A DNA stretch of 64,000 nucleotides, taken from NCBI RefSeq assembly GCF_024584805.1, contig NZ_CP075715.1, positions 911,001 to 975,000 on the forward strand, read 5' to 3'. The notes under the pieces were generated by a model that saw only the letters and a list, made by a program, of their open reading frames with translations, made no database searches and was not told the origin of the DNA. A program made the position numbers and the translations under genes. Below, piece by piece: positions 9,141 to 18,355 of the stretch (positions within the stretch are counted from its first letter, which is position 1; every line of letters starts with the position of its first letter). Origin of the DNA: Streptomyces sp. FIT100. Its GTDB lineage: Bacteria > Actinomycetota > Actinomycetes > Streptomycetales > Streptomycetaceae.

Positions 9141-9185
9141 GAGGTCCCGGAGCCGCCGAACGGGGGTCAGCGGCTCCGGGACCTC
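9141..9185 (+). terminator. Perfect 16-bp hairpin between flotillin and ATPase genes
   Basis: Arms GAGGTCCCGGAGCCGC (9141-9156) and GCGGCTCCGGGACCTC (9170-9185) pair perfectly around a 13-base loop that is rich in G. It begins 20 bp past the flotillin stop and ends 29 bp before the ATPase start. It could be a partial terminator, an attenuator or an RNA-processing site that sets the ratio of the two proteins. Its presence inside an apparent operon is unusual. Confidence 0.7.
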
Positions 9186-9214
9186 AACCACACGCACGAG
9201 GGAGTGAGATCGGC

Positions 9215-12200
9215 ATGGACAACCGCGGGGGCGGCATGGACGCCGGAACCTACGAGGTGCTGCGCGACCGGCTCGACGCACAGACGAGAGAGCTCGCCCG
9301 GCGCGCCGAGGCACTCAACTCCGCCCGCATCGCGGAGTTCGGTGCCGGCGAGCTCGCCCTCACCGGCACCGAGCGCATCAGTACAGAGTCATCCTGTGTG
9401 GCCCGTGACATCGTCGCCCTCGGCGACAGACTCCTTCTCGGCCACAGCACCACCGCGGCGCTGACACCCCGGACCACGGTCGGCGACGTCTTCTCGCTGT
9501 ACGACCGTGACCTGACCCCGCTTGCGGACGACGGTATTCCAGGCCTTCTCGACGACGCGGACTTCGTACGGGAATTCGCTGCCCTGTGCCGCTACTACCA
9601 GGGGGCACGGCTCCACCGGATCCGTGTCGTCGACGGCAGGCTGCTTGCCGTCTTCCGCACCGGTGAGGACGCCGGGGACATCCGGGTCCTGCGCTGGGAG
9701 GTCACCCCTGCCGGAGGGGCACGGTTCCTGGACGCCCGCGGCGAGCGTGATCACGTCGTGCCACCGGCCCATGACGTGACCTGGGTGGAGACCACTCGCG
9801 ACGACCATGTACTCGGCCGTCACCCGCACATCTCCATCTGCGGCGAGGTCTTCGTCACGACGATGGGCGGCGCCCTCACCGTCAAGACCGACGACGACAC
9901 CGAGTCCGGCGAGGGCATCCACAGCGAACCCGTCGACGAGCCCATGCAGTCGCTCGCCGACGTGGACGTCGCGTACGCCCGCGTGGGTGCGCTGATCCTG
10001 CTGCGCGTCCGCCCGTACAAGGAGGCGAGCAGCCGCCACCTGGTGTTCAACACGCTCACCAGGTCGGTGGTCAGGCTCGACGGCATCGGGCAGTCCTGCC
10101 GTCGGCTGCCCGCCGACCAGGGCGTCGTCTTCCCCGGCGGATACTGCCTGTCCACAGGCACCGTGAAGACCTTCGACACGGGCACGGCGGGCGACCTGAC
10201 CTTTGAACGCGCCATGCGCTCACCCAACGGCGAGGACGTGCTGTACACGTTCCACTCCCGTGCCGAAGGCCAGAACCTGCTCCTCCCCTACAACCTGATC
10301 CGCAAAGAGGTCCCCAGTCCACTCCCCTGCCGGGGATACGCCCTCTTCGACGACGGCACACTCGTCATCCTGCGCACACCCGACACGGACGAGCCCTCAC
10401 GTGCGCACCTCGTACAGGTCTGGCGGAGCCCGTACGTCTCCGACGCCCACGCCGCCGCGACCCCGCCTGGATCCGGACCGCTCGCCAGGATCGGCAACGC
10501 CGACCTGGTCCGCGGCCTGTCCGACTCGCTGGCCATCGCACGTCAGGCCACCGAAGCCGCGGCGACGGTCGAGATGTACCAGGCCCTTGTCGCCGACTGC
10601 ACCCGTACCGCCGACGCCCACCACTGGCTGGGTGACGCCGAGACCGGGGATCTGCGGACCCCGTTGGAGGAGGTGCGGGTCACCGCCGAGCAGGTGCTGG
10701 ACGAGTTCCGGACCGTGCAGGACCTGACGAGGCAGGCCGCCGACGCGCTGGCCGAAGCCGCTGCACAGATCGCCCGTCTGGTCCGGCGTCTTCGTGGCGA
10801 GGCACCGGCCGATGCCGAGGAGTGGGTCGCGCGCATCACCGAACTGCGGCAGGCACAGGGCCGCCTGATGACGCTGAAGGAGATGCGATACGCCGACGAC
10901 GAGCCCATCGAAGCGCTCGCCCAGGAGGTCGATGCCGCCATCGACCAGGCCGCGAAGCGGGCCGTCGACTTCCTCCGGCAGGAGGACTCCTTCACCGGCT
11001 ACCGCGCGGAGACGGAGAAGCTCACCTCCGACGCGGAGGCCATCACCACCGCTGCCGAGGCGGGGCCGGTCACCGAGCGGCTGGACGAGCGGGCTTTCGG
11101 ACTTCAGTCGCTCGCGGAAGTCGTGGCGGGTCTGGAGACGGGTGACGCCACCGTGCGCACCTCCATTCTGGAGCGGATCGCCGAGGTCCTCGGCGGCGTC
11201 AACCGCGCCCGCGCCGCTCTGGCCGGTCGTCGGAAGGAACTGCTCGACCGCGAAGGCCGGGCCGAGTTCGCCGCCGAGTTCTCCCTCCTCGGACAGTCCG
11301 TCACCGGTGCGCTGGCCGCCGCCGACTCCCCGGAGAACTGCGACGCCCAGCTCGCCCGGCTGCTGCTCCGGATGGAGAACCTGGAGTCGCGCTTCGCCGA
11401 CCACGACGACCTCCTCAACGACATCGCGAACAAGCGGACCGAGGTCTACGAGGCTTTCTCCGCCCGCAAGCAGACGATCCAGGACGCCCGCGCCCGGCGG
11501 GCGGAACGGCTCGCCGAGTCGGCGGAGCGTGTCCTGGAGACGATCTCGCGCAGGACGGCGTCCCTGGGCGGCCTGGACGCGATCAACGCGTACTTCGCCT
11601 CCGACCCCATGGCCGCCAAGGTGCGCCGCACCGTCGAGGAACTGCGCGCACTCGGTGACCGGGTACGCGCGGAGGAACTGGAAGGCCGGCTGAAGGCCGC
11701 CCGCCAGGAGGCGGGCAGAGCGCTGCGTGACCGCACCGAGCTGTTCGCGGACGACGGAACCACCATCAGGCTCGGCCGTCACCGCTTCACCGTCGGTACG
11801 CAGAGCCCCGAACTCACCCTCGTCCCGCACGGGGACGGGATGGCCTTCGCCCTGACCGGAACCGCCTACCGCGCCCCAGTCACGGACCCGCGGTTCGCCG
11901 CGGGCCGTCCGTACTGGGGCCAGCTCCTCCCCTCCGAGAACGACGAGGTCTACCGGGCGGAACACCTCGCCGCCAGGCTGCTGGCCGAGCACGGCGTCCC
12001 GACGCTCGCGGACGCCGATCTGCCCGCTCTTGCCCGGCAGGCCGCGGAAGCGGCGTACGACGAAGGGTACGAACGCGGGATCCACGACCACGACGCGGCC
12101 GCGATCCTGGCCGTCGTGCTGCGCCTTTACGAGGGCGCCGGGCTGCTGCGCCACCGAGCCGCCGACCGAGCCGCGGCCCAGCTCTTCTGGACCTACGGGG

Positions 12201-14122
12201 CCGCACCGCGGCAACGCGAGGCGTGGGCCCGCCACGCCGTATCACTGGTGCGGGCACGCGAGACCTTCGGGGCGGCCCCGGCACTGGACGCACTGCGGAG
12301 CGAACTGGCCGACGCACTGTCCGACTTCACCGCCGCGGTTCCGGGCCCGCGACCGCACCGGTGCGCGGCCGCAGCCGCGTACCTGGTCGAGGAACTCGCC
12401 ACCGGGGCCTCCTTCACCACGAGCTCGGTGGCGCGCACCCTCCTCGACAAGTTCCGTCGCGCGCTCGGCTCATCGCCGTACGACGAGGACGTACGCACCC
12501 ATCTCGCAGCCGGGGACGTCGCCGCCGCGCACCGGCTCGTCGAGGGCTGGCTCGTCTCGTACGCCGGTACCTGCGGTGAGGACACCGACCCGGGTGACCT
12601 CGCCGAAGCCGTCGCGATCGAGCTCTGCCCGGACCTCGATCGCCACGACGCCGACGCTCCGCTGACCGGTCACGTCAGCGGTCTGCTCGGCACACACCCG
12701 CGGATCGACCGACGCCGCCTCACGGTCCGCCTGGACGAATTCCTCACCCGGACCGGCGACTTCGCCGAACGCGTGGTGCCCGGTTTCCGTGAGTACCAGA
12801 AACTGCGTACCCTCCTCGTGACCGCGGAGCGTACCCGGCTGCGCCTGGACGAACACCGCCCCCGGGTCATGTCCTCCTTCGTCCGCAACCGCCTGGTCGA
12901 CGAGGTCTACCTCCCCCTCGTCGGGGACAGCCTCGCCAAGCAGCTCGGCGCAGCCGGAGACGACAGGCGGACGGACAACAGCGGACTCCTGCTGCTCGTC
13001 TCCCCGCCCGGCTACGGCAAGACGACGCTCATGGAGTACGTCGCCGACCGCCTCGGCCTGCTCCTGGTCAAGGTCGACGGCCCGGCTCTCGGCCACGCGA
13101 CGGCCTCACTCGATCCTGCCGACGCACCCGACGCCGCAGCCCGCCGGGAGCTCGAGAAGATCGGCTTCGCGCTGGCGGCCGGAAACAACGTCCTGCTGCA
13201 CCTCGACGACATCCAGCACATCTCGCCCGAGCTGCTCCAGAAGTTCATTCCGCTCTGCGACACCACCCGCACGCTGAACGGCCATGACCTGCGCGGCAAG
13301 CGATTCGCCGTCTGCATGGCCGGAAACCCCTACACCGAGTCCGGACAGCGCTTCCGGATCCCCGACATGCTCGCCAACCGCGCCGACGTCTGGAACCTCG
13401 GCGAGGTCCTGACCGGCAAGGAGGAAGCCTTCGCGCTCAGCTTCGTCGAGAACGCCCTGACCTCCAACCCCGTCCTCGCCCCGCTCGCCGCCCGTGACCG
13501 CGCGGACCTGGAGCTGCTCGTCCGCCTCGCCGATGAGGACCCCACGGCCCGACACGACCAGCTGATTCACCCCTGCACACCGGCCGAGCTCGACCTCCTC
13601 GCCGTACTGAGACACCTGCTGACCGCTCGGGCAACCGTCCTCGCCGTCAACAGGGCATATATCGCCTCAGCGGCCCGGACCGACGCCACCCGTACCGAGC
13701 CGCCCTTCCAACTCCAGGGCTCGTACCGCAACATGAACAAGATCGCCCAGCGCATCGTCCCCGTCATGAACAGCGCCGAACTCTCCGCCGTCATCGACGA
13801 CCACTACACCGGCGAGGCCCAGACCCTGACCACCAGCGCCGAGGCCAACCTCCTCAAGCTCGCCGAACTGCGCGGCACCCTCACCCCTGCCCAGGCAGCC
13901 CGCTGGGCGGAGCTCACGTCCGGATACCTACGGCGCCAGGCGCTGGGGGGACCGGAGGATGATCCACTCACCCGCGCCGTCGCAGCCCTCGGCCTGCTCG
14001 CCGACCGCGTTGCTGCGGTGGAGTCGGCGATCGTACGGGCAGCCGACCCACACCCCGACCGTGAGACGTCACGTGCGCGGCCCGCGTCGAGGAACATCGC
14101 GGGCGAGGAAGGGCGTATCTGA
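9215..14122 (+). CDS. Giant coiled-coil AAA+ ATPase (DNA repair ATPase-like)
   Basis: A 1635-residue protein. The N-terminal 420 residues look like a beta-rich, propeller-like region with many short strands. A long helical, coiled-coil segment follows from about 420 to 860. A mixed region then leads to a C-terminal AAA+ ATPase module. Walker A is SPPGYGKTTL near residues 1263-1272, Walker B is VLLHLDDIQ near 1325-1334, and CMAGNPYTESGQRF looks like the sensor region. Related large proteins are commonly labelled DNA repair ATPase, but I know of no proven function. The gene follows flotillin in the same direction, behind a hairpin. ATG 9215 has GAGGGAGTGAG upstream; ATG 9236 is an alternative. 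Membrane anchoring by the flotillin is inferred. Confidence 0.75.
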   Translation: MDNRGGGMDAGTYEVLRDRLDAQTRELARRAEALNSARIAEFGAGELALTGTERISTESSCVARDIVALGDRLLLGHSTTAALTPRTTVGDVFSLYDRDLTPLADDGIPGLLDDADFVREFAALCRYYQGARLHRIRVVDGRLLAVFRTGEDAGDIRVLRWEVTPAGGARFLDARGERDHVVPPAHDVTWVETTRDDHVLGRHPHISICGEVFVTTMGGALTVKTDDDTESGEGIHSEPVDEPMQSLADVDVAYARVGALILLRVRPYKEASSRHLVFNTLTRSVVRLDGIGQSCRRLPADQGVVFPGGYCLSTGTVKTFDTGTAGDLTFERAMRSPNGEDVLYTFHSRAEGQNLLLPYNLIRKEVPSPLPCRGYALFDDGTLVILRTPDTDEPSRAHLVQVWRSPYVSDAHAAATPPGSGPLARIGNADLVRGLSDSLAIARQATEAAATVEMYQALVADCTRTADAHHWLGDAETGDLRTPLEEVRVTAEQVLDEFRTVQDLTRQAADALAEAAAQIARLVRRLRGEAPADAEEWVARITELRQAQGRLMTLKEMRYADDEPIEALAQEVDAAIDQAAKRAVDFLRQEDSFTGYRAETEKLTSDAEAITTAAEAGPVTERLDERAFGLQSLAEVVAGLETGDATVRTSILERIAEVLGGVNRARAALAGRRKELLDREGRAEFAAEFSLLGQSVTGALAAADSPENCDAQLARLLLRMENLESRFADHDDLLNDIANKRTEVYEAFSARKQTIQDARARRAERLAESAERVLETISRRTASLGGLDAINAYFASDPMAAKVRRTVEELRALGDRVRAEELEGRLKAARQEAGRALRDRTELFADDGTTIRLGRHRFTVGTQSPELTLVPHGDGMAFALTGTAYRAPVTDPRFAAGRPYWGQLLPSENDEVYRAEHLAARLLAEHGVPTLADADLPALARQAAEAAYDEGYERGIHDHDAAAILAVVLRLYEGAGLLRHRAADRAAAQLFWTYGAAPRQREAWARHAVSLVRARETFGAAPALDALRSELADALSDFTAAVPGPRPHRCAAAAAYLVEELATGASFTTSSVARTLLDKFRRALGSSPYDEDVRTHLAAGDVAAAHRLVEGWLVSYAGTCGEDTDPGDLAEAVAIELCPDLDRHDADAPLTGHVSGLLGTHPRIDRRRLTVRLDEFLTRTGDFAERVVPGFREYQKLRTLLVTAERTRLRLDEHRPRVMSSFVRNRLVDEVYLPLVGDSLAKQLGAAGDDRRTDNSGLLLLVSPPGYGKTTLMEYVADRLGLLLVKVDGPALGHATASLDPADAPDAAARRELEKIGFALAAGNNVLLHLDDIQHISPELLQKFIPLCDTTRTLNGHDLRGKRFAVCMAGNPYTESGQRFRIPDMLANRADVWNLGEVLTGKEEAFALSFVENALTSNPVLAPLAARDRADLELLVRLADEDPTARHDQLIHPCTPAELDLLAVLRHLLTARATVLAVNRAYIASAARTDATRTEPPFQLQGSYRNMNKIAQRIVPVMNSAELSAVIDDHYTGEAQTLTTSAEANLLKLAELRGTLTPAQAARWAELTSGYLRRQALGGPEDDPLTRAVAALGLLADRVAAVESAIVRAADPHPDRETSRARPASRNIAGEEGRI

Positions 14123-14289
14123 GCGGCCCGAGCGGCTCCGGGCCCATGAGGGGCCTGAACTGCCCGAACAGGGCGCCTGACACCTCATCAGAACGAGTAT
14201 CAAGGGTGTTGTCCTCCGTGAGCTGGAGGCATCCTCTTCGAGCAGGGATCGAGCCTCGGTATGCCGGAGCCGCATGCTTCAGGACGCGA

Positions 14290-14326
14290 CAGAACCCCCG
14301 GCTGGGCCCAGCCAGCGGGGGTTCTG
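14290..14326 (+). terminator. Hairpin downstream of the ATPase gene
   Basis: Arms CAGAACCCCC..GCTGG and CCAGC..GGGGGTTCTG fold over a short loop with one offset base. It is the first strong hairpin after the ATPase stop, about 170 bp downstream, and probably ends the flotillin operon. It could work in both directions. Confidence 0.6.
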
Positions 14327-14333
14327 CGTCGCC

Positions 14334-14360
14334 TGTTCTGTCACACGCGTGTCACGAACA
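14334..14360. repeat. Nested palindrome in the gene-poor scar
   Basis: A perfect ACACGCGTGT core (14343-14352) is flanked by TGTTC and GAACA arms. GTCAC also appears twice as a direct repeat. It resembles a protein-binding or recombination site, but no gene next to it explains it. Confidence 0.4.
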
Positions 14361-14714
14361 CCATCGACACACCTGGACCACAAGGATCCCGCCTACGTGA
14401 ACGGCATCGTTTCGGACCAGGTGGAGGTCAGAAGACGGTTGACTCCCTGTGCCATGTGGTACTGCGAGGCCCACTCGCCAGCACCACGGATTGCTCGCCA
14501 AGATCCGGACCAGGTGCGGACCAACTCAGCCTCGCACCAGACGTTTCCACTCTTTGTCGCAGGTCAGAAGCGAGGTCAGGCGTGTACCACCAGCAGACAC
14601 AGAACCTGCTGGTGTCATGACGGGCCCCCTTCGCGATGTAACCCACCGTGCCTTTGCCCGTTCTCGGGTACACCGGCCATCAGGTCTCCCTGATCTCCCG
14701 GGGCAGGCCGTTCC

Positions 14715-14762
14715 TGGGGAGAATCTGGGGAGTACGGGCGGCGCTGGGGAGCACGTGGGGAG
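14715..14762. repeat. Paired TGGGGAG direct repeats
   Basis: TGGGGAG occurs at 14715, 14726, 14745 and 14756. Within each pair the starts are 11 bp apart, and the two pairs are exactly 30 bp apart, so all copies are on roughly the same helix face. This is typical of arm-type integrase or regulator sites. No intact integrase gene is nearby. Confidence 0.45.
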
Positions 14763-14851
14763 AATCGACCGCGTAACGCGGCACGATTCCGAAAGACCCT
14801 GAAAGACCCGTCTGGGCAGGCCAGAGGCATGGAAGGTCGCATTACCGCAGG

Positions 14852-14977
14852 TCAACGCCACCCGATAGACAACTTCATGACGTACGTACCGAGATCGTCG
14901 GCCTCGACGATGCCCGGGAGCGAACCGCCCTCACACAAGGGTGTGACGTAGCGGTCCGCTGTGACCTCTGTCAGCAT
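14852..14977 (-). pseudogene. Truncated HipA-like kinase (N-terminal 41 residues)
   Basis: Reading from ATG 14977 on the minus strand gives MLTEVTADRYVTPLCEGGSL, then PGIVEADDLGTYVMK, then six unrelated residues and a stop at 14852. The first 35 residues match the N-terminus of the HipA-like kinase proteins common in Streptomyces, which are normally about 260 residues or more. The rest of the gene is missing, so this is a remnant broken near 14870. Its start overlaps the last codons of the GH95 gene by 7 bp. The break marks one edge of the 14123-14870 scar. It may still be transcribed with the GH95 operon. Confidence 0.6.
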
Positions 14978-17301
14978 TTCCCCAGGCTATACGCGTCCGC
15001 TCCCTGGCAATCCACGGAGTGGGTCGTGTAGCGGCGCCCGGCTTCCGCGTGGAAACCGAGGAGCTCGCCCGAGCCAGTGACGGTGACGGTGACGGGCAGT
15101 CCGGTCTCCGCGTCGACGAGGTGGTTGTCGGGGAACAGAGTGCTGCGGACGGTGAGTGGCGCTGTGCGCGTGGCTGTCAGTGCGAGCTCTGTGGCTCGGC
15201 CGCTCTTCCACTGGATGTCGACGACCGCACCGCCGCGGGCCCGCAGGCCGGTCACCGCTCCTTCGGGCCAGGCGGCGGGGAGGGCCGGGAGGATGTCGAT
15301 CACGGCGAGGTGGCTGTGGAGCAGCATTTCGGCGATGCCCGCGGTGGCGCCGAAGTTGCCGTCGATCTGGAACGGCGGATGGGTGTCGAAGAGGTTCGGC
15401 AGGGTGCTGTGGGTGAGTTGTTGGGTGAGGAGGCGATGGGCCCGGTCGCCGTCCCTCAGTCGCGCCCAGAAGTTGATCTTCCAGGCTTTGGACCAGCCGG
15501 TGCCGCCGTCTCCGCGGGCGTCAAGGCTCACTCGGGCCGCTTCGGCGTACGCGGTTCCCGGGGTGATCTGGCTGCCGGGGTGGAGGGCGAACAGATGGGA
15601 GGCGTGGCGGTGGTGGGAGTGCGGGTCGTCGATGTCGGCCTTCCACTCCTGTAGTTGTCCCCAGGAGCCGATGCGCAGTCCGGGGTCGAGGCGGTTGAGA
15701 GTCTCGTGGAGCCGGTTGCCGAAGGTGGTGTCATCGCCGGTGAGGGCGGCGGCTTCGGCGGTGCTGGTGAGCAGGTCCCAGAGGATCTGCTGGGACATCG
15801 AGGGGCCGGCGGTGTACGAGCCATGTTCCGGGGAGTAGCCGGGTGAGGCGACGAGGGTGCCATCGGTGGGGTCCGTGTGGAGGGTGTCGAGCCAGAATTC
15901 GGCTGCTTCGCGCATGGCGGGGTAGGCGCGGCCGCGGAGGAAGGCGAGGTCGCCTGTGAAGCGGTAGTGCTCGTAGAGGTCTCGCACCAGCCAGGCTGCC
16001 GCCTCGGGGAACCAGAACGCGGTGGGCCAATCGTGCACGCCTGTGTATGCGTAGGGGGTGGTCTCGTTGTGCACGACCCAACCTGCGGCGCCGAACGCGG
16101 CGCGGGCGGTGGAACGGCCCGGCGGGCGCAGCAGGTCGATGAAGTCGAAGAGCGGTTCCGCGGTTTCGGCCAGGCCGCAGACCTCGGCAGGCCAGTAGTT
16201 CATCTGCAGGTTGATGTTGGTGTGGTAGTCGGCACCCCAGGGCGGGGCGATCGAGTCGTTCCACACGCCCTGCAGGTTGGCGGGGAGTGAGCCCGGCCGA
16301 GAGGAGGCGATCAACAGGTAGCGGCCGTGGTCGAAGAGCAGTTTCTCCAGGGCGGTGTTGTGCTCGCCGCGCACATGGGCGGCGAGGAGTTCGTCGGTGG
16401 GGACATCGGCCGGGAGCGTCGTGCCGAGGTCGAGGTCCACTCGGTCGAACAGGGCGCGGTGGTCGGCGACATGGGCGTGGCGCAGCTGTGCGAAGGGCAG
16501 GCCGGCCGCCGTGTCCACCGCCTTGGCGACGACGGTGTGGGGGTCTGCGCCGCGGTAGTGCGGGTGGGCGGGTGCGTAGTCGGTGCCGGCGGCCAGTACG
16601 AACCAGGCGGCGTCGGCGCCTTGGACGGTGATCGCACCGTCCTGTTCGGACACCGTGCCGCCCTCGGCGGTGAGCCGGAGTTGCGCTTCGAAACGCAGCC
16701 CGTTGTCGGCCAGTTCGCCCGCGAGCACGAGGGTGCCGTTCGGGGTGGGGAGACGGCGGGCCGGATGGGCAGTGTCCACACAGAGGGTGAAGGAGACATG
16801 TCCGGGACGGTCGGTGCTGATGCGGCCGGCGAGGACTCCCCCGGGGTGGCTGGCGAAGTACTCGCGGGTGTGTGTCACCGTGCCCGCGGTGAAGCGGACG
16901 CGTGCGATGGCCTCGCGCAGATCGAGTTCGCGGCGGTAGCCGCTGATCTCGCCGAGGTCTGCGAAGTCCACTCGTACATCGCCGAAGCTCTGGTACGAAC
17001 CGTAGCCCTGACGGGGCCCGCCGAGCAGTTCCACGGCGCGCTCGTCGGCGAGTGTGCCGTCGGCGTCGATCGCGGCCCGTGCGGTGGCCAGGGCACCGGG
17101 CCGGGGGGTGGCCCAGTTGCCGTGGGCGTAGCCCTCGCGGGAGCCCGGACCGCCTGACCACAGGGTCTTCTCGTTGAACTGCAGTCGTTCCTGCTCGACC
17201 CCGCCGAAGACCATGGCTCCCATGGCACCGTTGCCGATGGGCAGCGCCTCGCGCTCCCAGTCGGTGGCGGGGGCCGTGTACCACAACAGGTGCGCTGTCA
17301 T
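14971..17301 (-). CDS. Glycoside hydrolase family 95 (alpha-L-fucosidase type)
   Basis: A 776-residue GH95 enzyme, a family of inverting 1,2-alpha-L-fucosidases and alpha-L-galactosidases. Hallmarks are LPIGNGAMGAMVFGG near residue 15, LQFNEKTLWSGGPG near 40, PANLQGVWNDSIAPPWGADY near 340, NINLQMNYWPAEVCGL just after it, and the late motif HPPFQIDGNFGATAGIAEML. No signal peptide is present, so it should act in the cytoplasm on imported oligosaccharides. ATG 17301 overlaps the stop of the upstream hydroxyacid dehydrogenase gene (ATGA), which shows translational coupling in the transporter operon. The 3' end overlaps the start of the HipA-like remnant. Confidence 0.92.
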   Translation of the reverse strand: MTAHLLWYTAPATDWEREALPIGNGAMGAMVFGGVEQERLQFNEKTLWSGGPGSREGYAHGNWATPRPGALATARAAIDADGTLADERAVELLGGPRQGYGSYQSFGDVRVDFADLGEISGYRRELDLREAIARVRFTAGTVTHTREYFASHPGGVLAGRISTDRPGHVSFTLCVDTAHPARRLPTPNGTLVLAGELADNGLRFEAQLRLTAEGGTVSEQDGAITVQGADAAWFVLAAGTDYAPAHPHYRGADPHTVVAKAVDTAAGLPFAQLRHAHVADHRALFDRVDLDLGTTLPADVPTDELLAAHVRGEHNTALEKLLFDHGRYLLIASSRPGSLPANLQGVWNDSIAPPWGADYHTNINLQMNYWPAEVCGLAETAEPLFDFIDLLRPPGRSTARAAFGAAGWVVHNETTPYAYTGVHDWPTAFWFPEAAAWLVRDLYEHYRFTGDLAFLRGRAYPAMREAAEFWLDTLHTDPTDGTLVASPGYSPEHGSYTAGPSMSQQILWDLLTSTAEAAALTGDDTTFGNRLHETLNRLDPGLRIGSWGQLQEWKADIDDPHSHHRHASHLFALHPGSQITPGTAYAEAARVSLDARGDGGTGWSKAWKINFWARLRDGDRAHRLLTQQLTHSTLPNLFDTHPPFQIDGNFGATAGIAEMLLHSHLAVIDILPALPAAWPEGAVTGLRARGGAVVDIQWKSGRATELALTATRTAPLTVRSTLFPDNHLVDAETGLPVTVTVTGSGELLGFHAEAGRRYTTHSVDCQGADAYSLGKC

Positions 17302-18281
17302 GCGGAACGCTCCAGGTCCGCGAGCCGGATCTGGCCGAGAAGCGGCTGTCCGGCCAGCAGACGCTCCACTTCGGCCGCGACGAATGAGCCGAGAAGGCGG
17401 CGCTCTCGACCACAGGCCCCGGCCACATGAGGGGTGATCAGGACGTTCGGCGAGGTGCGCAGCGGGTGGTCGGACGGCAGGGGTTCGGGGTCGGTGACGT
17501 CCAGCACGGCGGAGATACGGCCGGTGGCGCACTCGCCGGCCAGTGCTTCGTGGTCGATGAGGCTGCCGCGGGCGGTGTTGACGAGGACGGCGCCGTCGCG
17601 GAGCAGGCCGATGCGTCGTTCGTCGAACAGGTGCCGGGTCTCGGGGAGCGCGGGAGCGTGGAGGGTCACCTGATGCGATGCGGCGCACAGGGCGTCCAGT
17701 CCCGTGAGCTCCGCACCCAGCGAGCCGGCGGTCGCGAGGTCGGCGTATGGGTCGGCCAGCAGCACCCGGGCACCCAGCTCGGTGAGCTTGGGGATCATGA
17801 GCCGACCGATGCGGGAGGCACCGACGACACCGACGACGGAGCCGAGCAGCCCCAGCCCCTCGGGGGCGGCGGTCTCCTCCTGGCCGATCGAGGCCATCGC
17901 CGCCGGGGGCAGGATGCGTTTGGCGGCCAGTACGAGGACGGCGGCGGTGTACTCGGCGACGGGACGGGCGTTGGCCAGGGCGGCGGATGACACCGTGAGG
18001 CCGCGTTCGAAGACCACCGGGTCGACGAGGTGCTTGACCGAGCCGGCCGAGTGGATGACCGCCCGCAGCTTGGGTGCCCTGTCCAGTACCGCCGCGTCGA
18101 TACGAGGGCCGTCCCAACCGGTGATCAGGATCTCTGTCTCGGAAAGGCTCACCTCGTCCAGGCGGGCCCACGGGCCGTCGAGCCGCAGGGCGCGGCGCAG
18201 CCGGGCGAGGACGGCAGGGGGGAAGAGTCCGTCGAAGAACGCGGGGTTGAGAGCCAGGACGGCGGGCACGCCAGTGGCCAC
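17298..18281 (-). CDS. D-2-hydroxyacid dehydrogenase family protein
   Basis: A 327-residue NAD-dependent 2-hydroxyacid dehydrogenase-like protein. The Rossmann nucleotide site is GVVGASRIG (about 151-159). The catalytic set is visible: Arg in VNTARGSLID, Glu in DVTDPEPLP and His in LITPHVAGA. In this locus it may oxidise or reduce a sugar-acid product, but the substrate is unknown. GTG 18281 is chosen because AAGGAG lies 7 bp upstream; an in-frame ATG at 18320 is less well placed. It follows the permease gene by 74 bp and is coupled by ATGA overlap to GH95. Confidence 0.88.
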   Translation of the reverse strand: MATGVPAVLALNPAFFDGLFPPAVLARLRRALRLDGPWARLDEVSLSETEILITGWDGPRIDAAVLDRAPKLRAVIHSAGSVKHLVDPVVFERGLTVSSAALANARPVAEYTAAVLVLAAKRILPPAAMASIGQEETAAPEGLGLLGSVVGVVGASRIGRLMIPKLTELGARVLLADPYADLATAGSLGAELTGLDALCAASHQVTLHAPALPETRHLFDERRIGLLRDGAVLVNTARGSLIDHEALAGECATGRISAVLDVTDPEPLPSDHPLRTSPNVLITPHVAGACGRERRLLGSFVAAEVERLLAGQPLLGQIRLADLERSA

Positions 18282-18355
18282 GGAGGTGCTCCTTGCGCTG
18301 TGCGGTGTCGGCTGCGGCATGTCGCAGCAGCGGCGGTCGGGGAGGGCGGCGGACG

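Larger units (their letters stand above)
14123..14970. other. Gene-poor scar between ATPase and GH95 genes
   Basis: About 850 bp without an intact gene. It contains the terminator at 14290-14326, the nested palindrome at 14334-14360, the TGGGGAG repeat pairs at 14715-14762 and the truncated HipA-like kinase at 14852-14977. Base composition is lower in GC than the neighbours between about 14420 and 14620. A lost mobile element is one explanation. Confidence 0.5.

Noticed and set aside
14290..14360. Hairpin and palindromes near 14300 considered as a tRNA gene or tRNA attachment site
   Set aside because: No cloverleaf can be folded and the GGTTCGAATC-type T-arm is absent.
14971..18171. A 1066-residue minus-strand frame fusing extra sequence to the GH95 gene
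   Set aside because: The upstream third is a frame shadow of the hydroxyacid dehydrogenase gene; the GH95 start at 17301 has an ATGA overlap with its neighbour.
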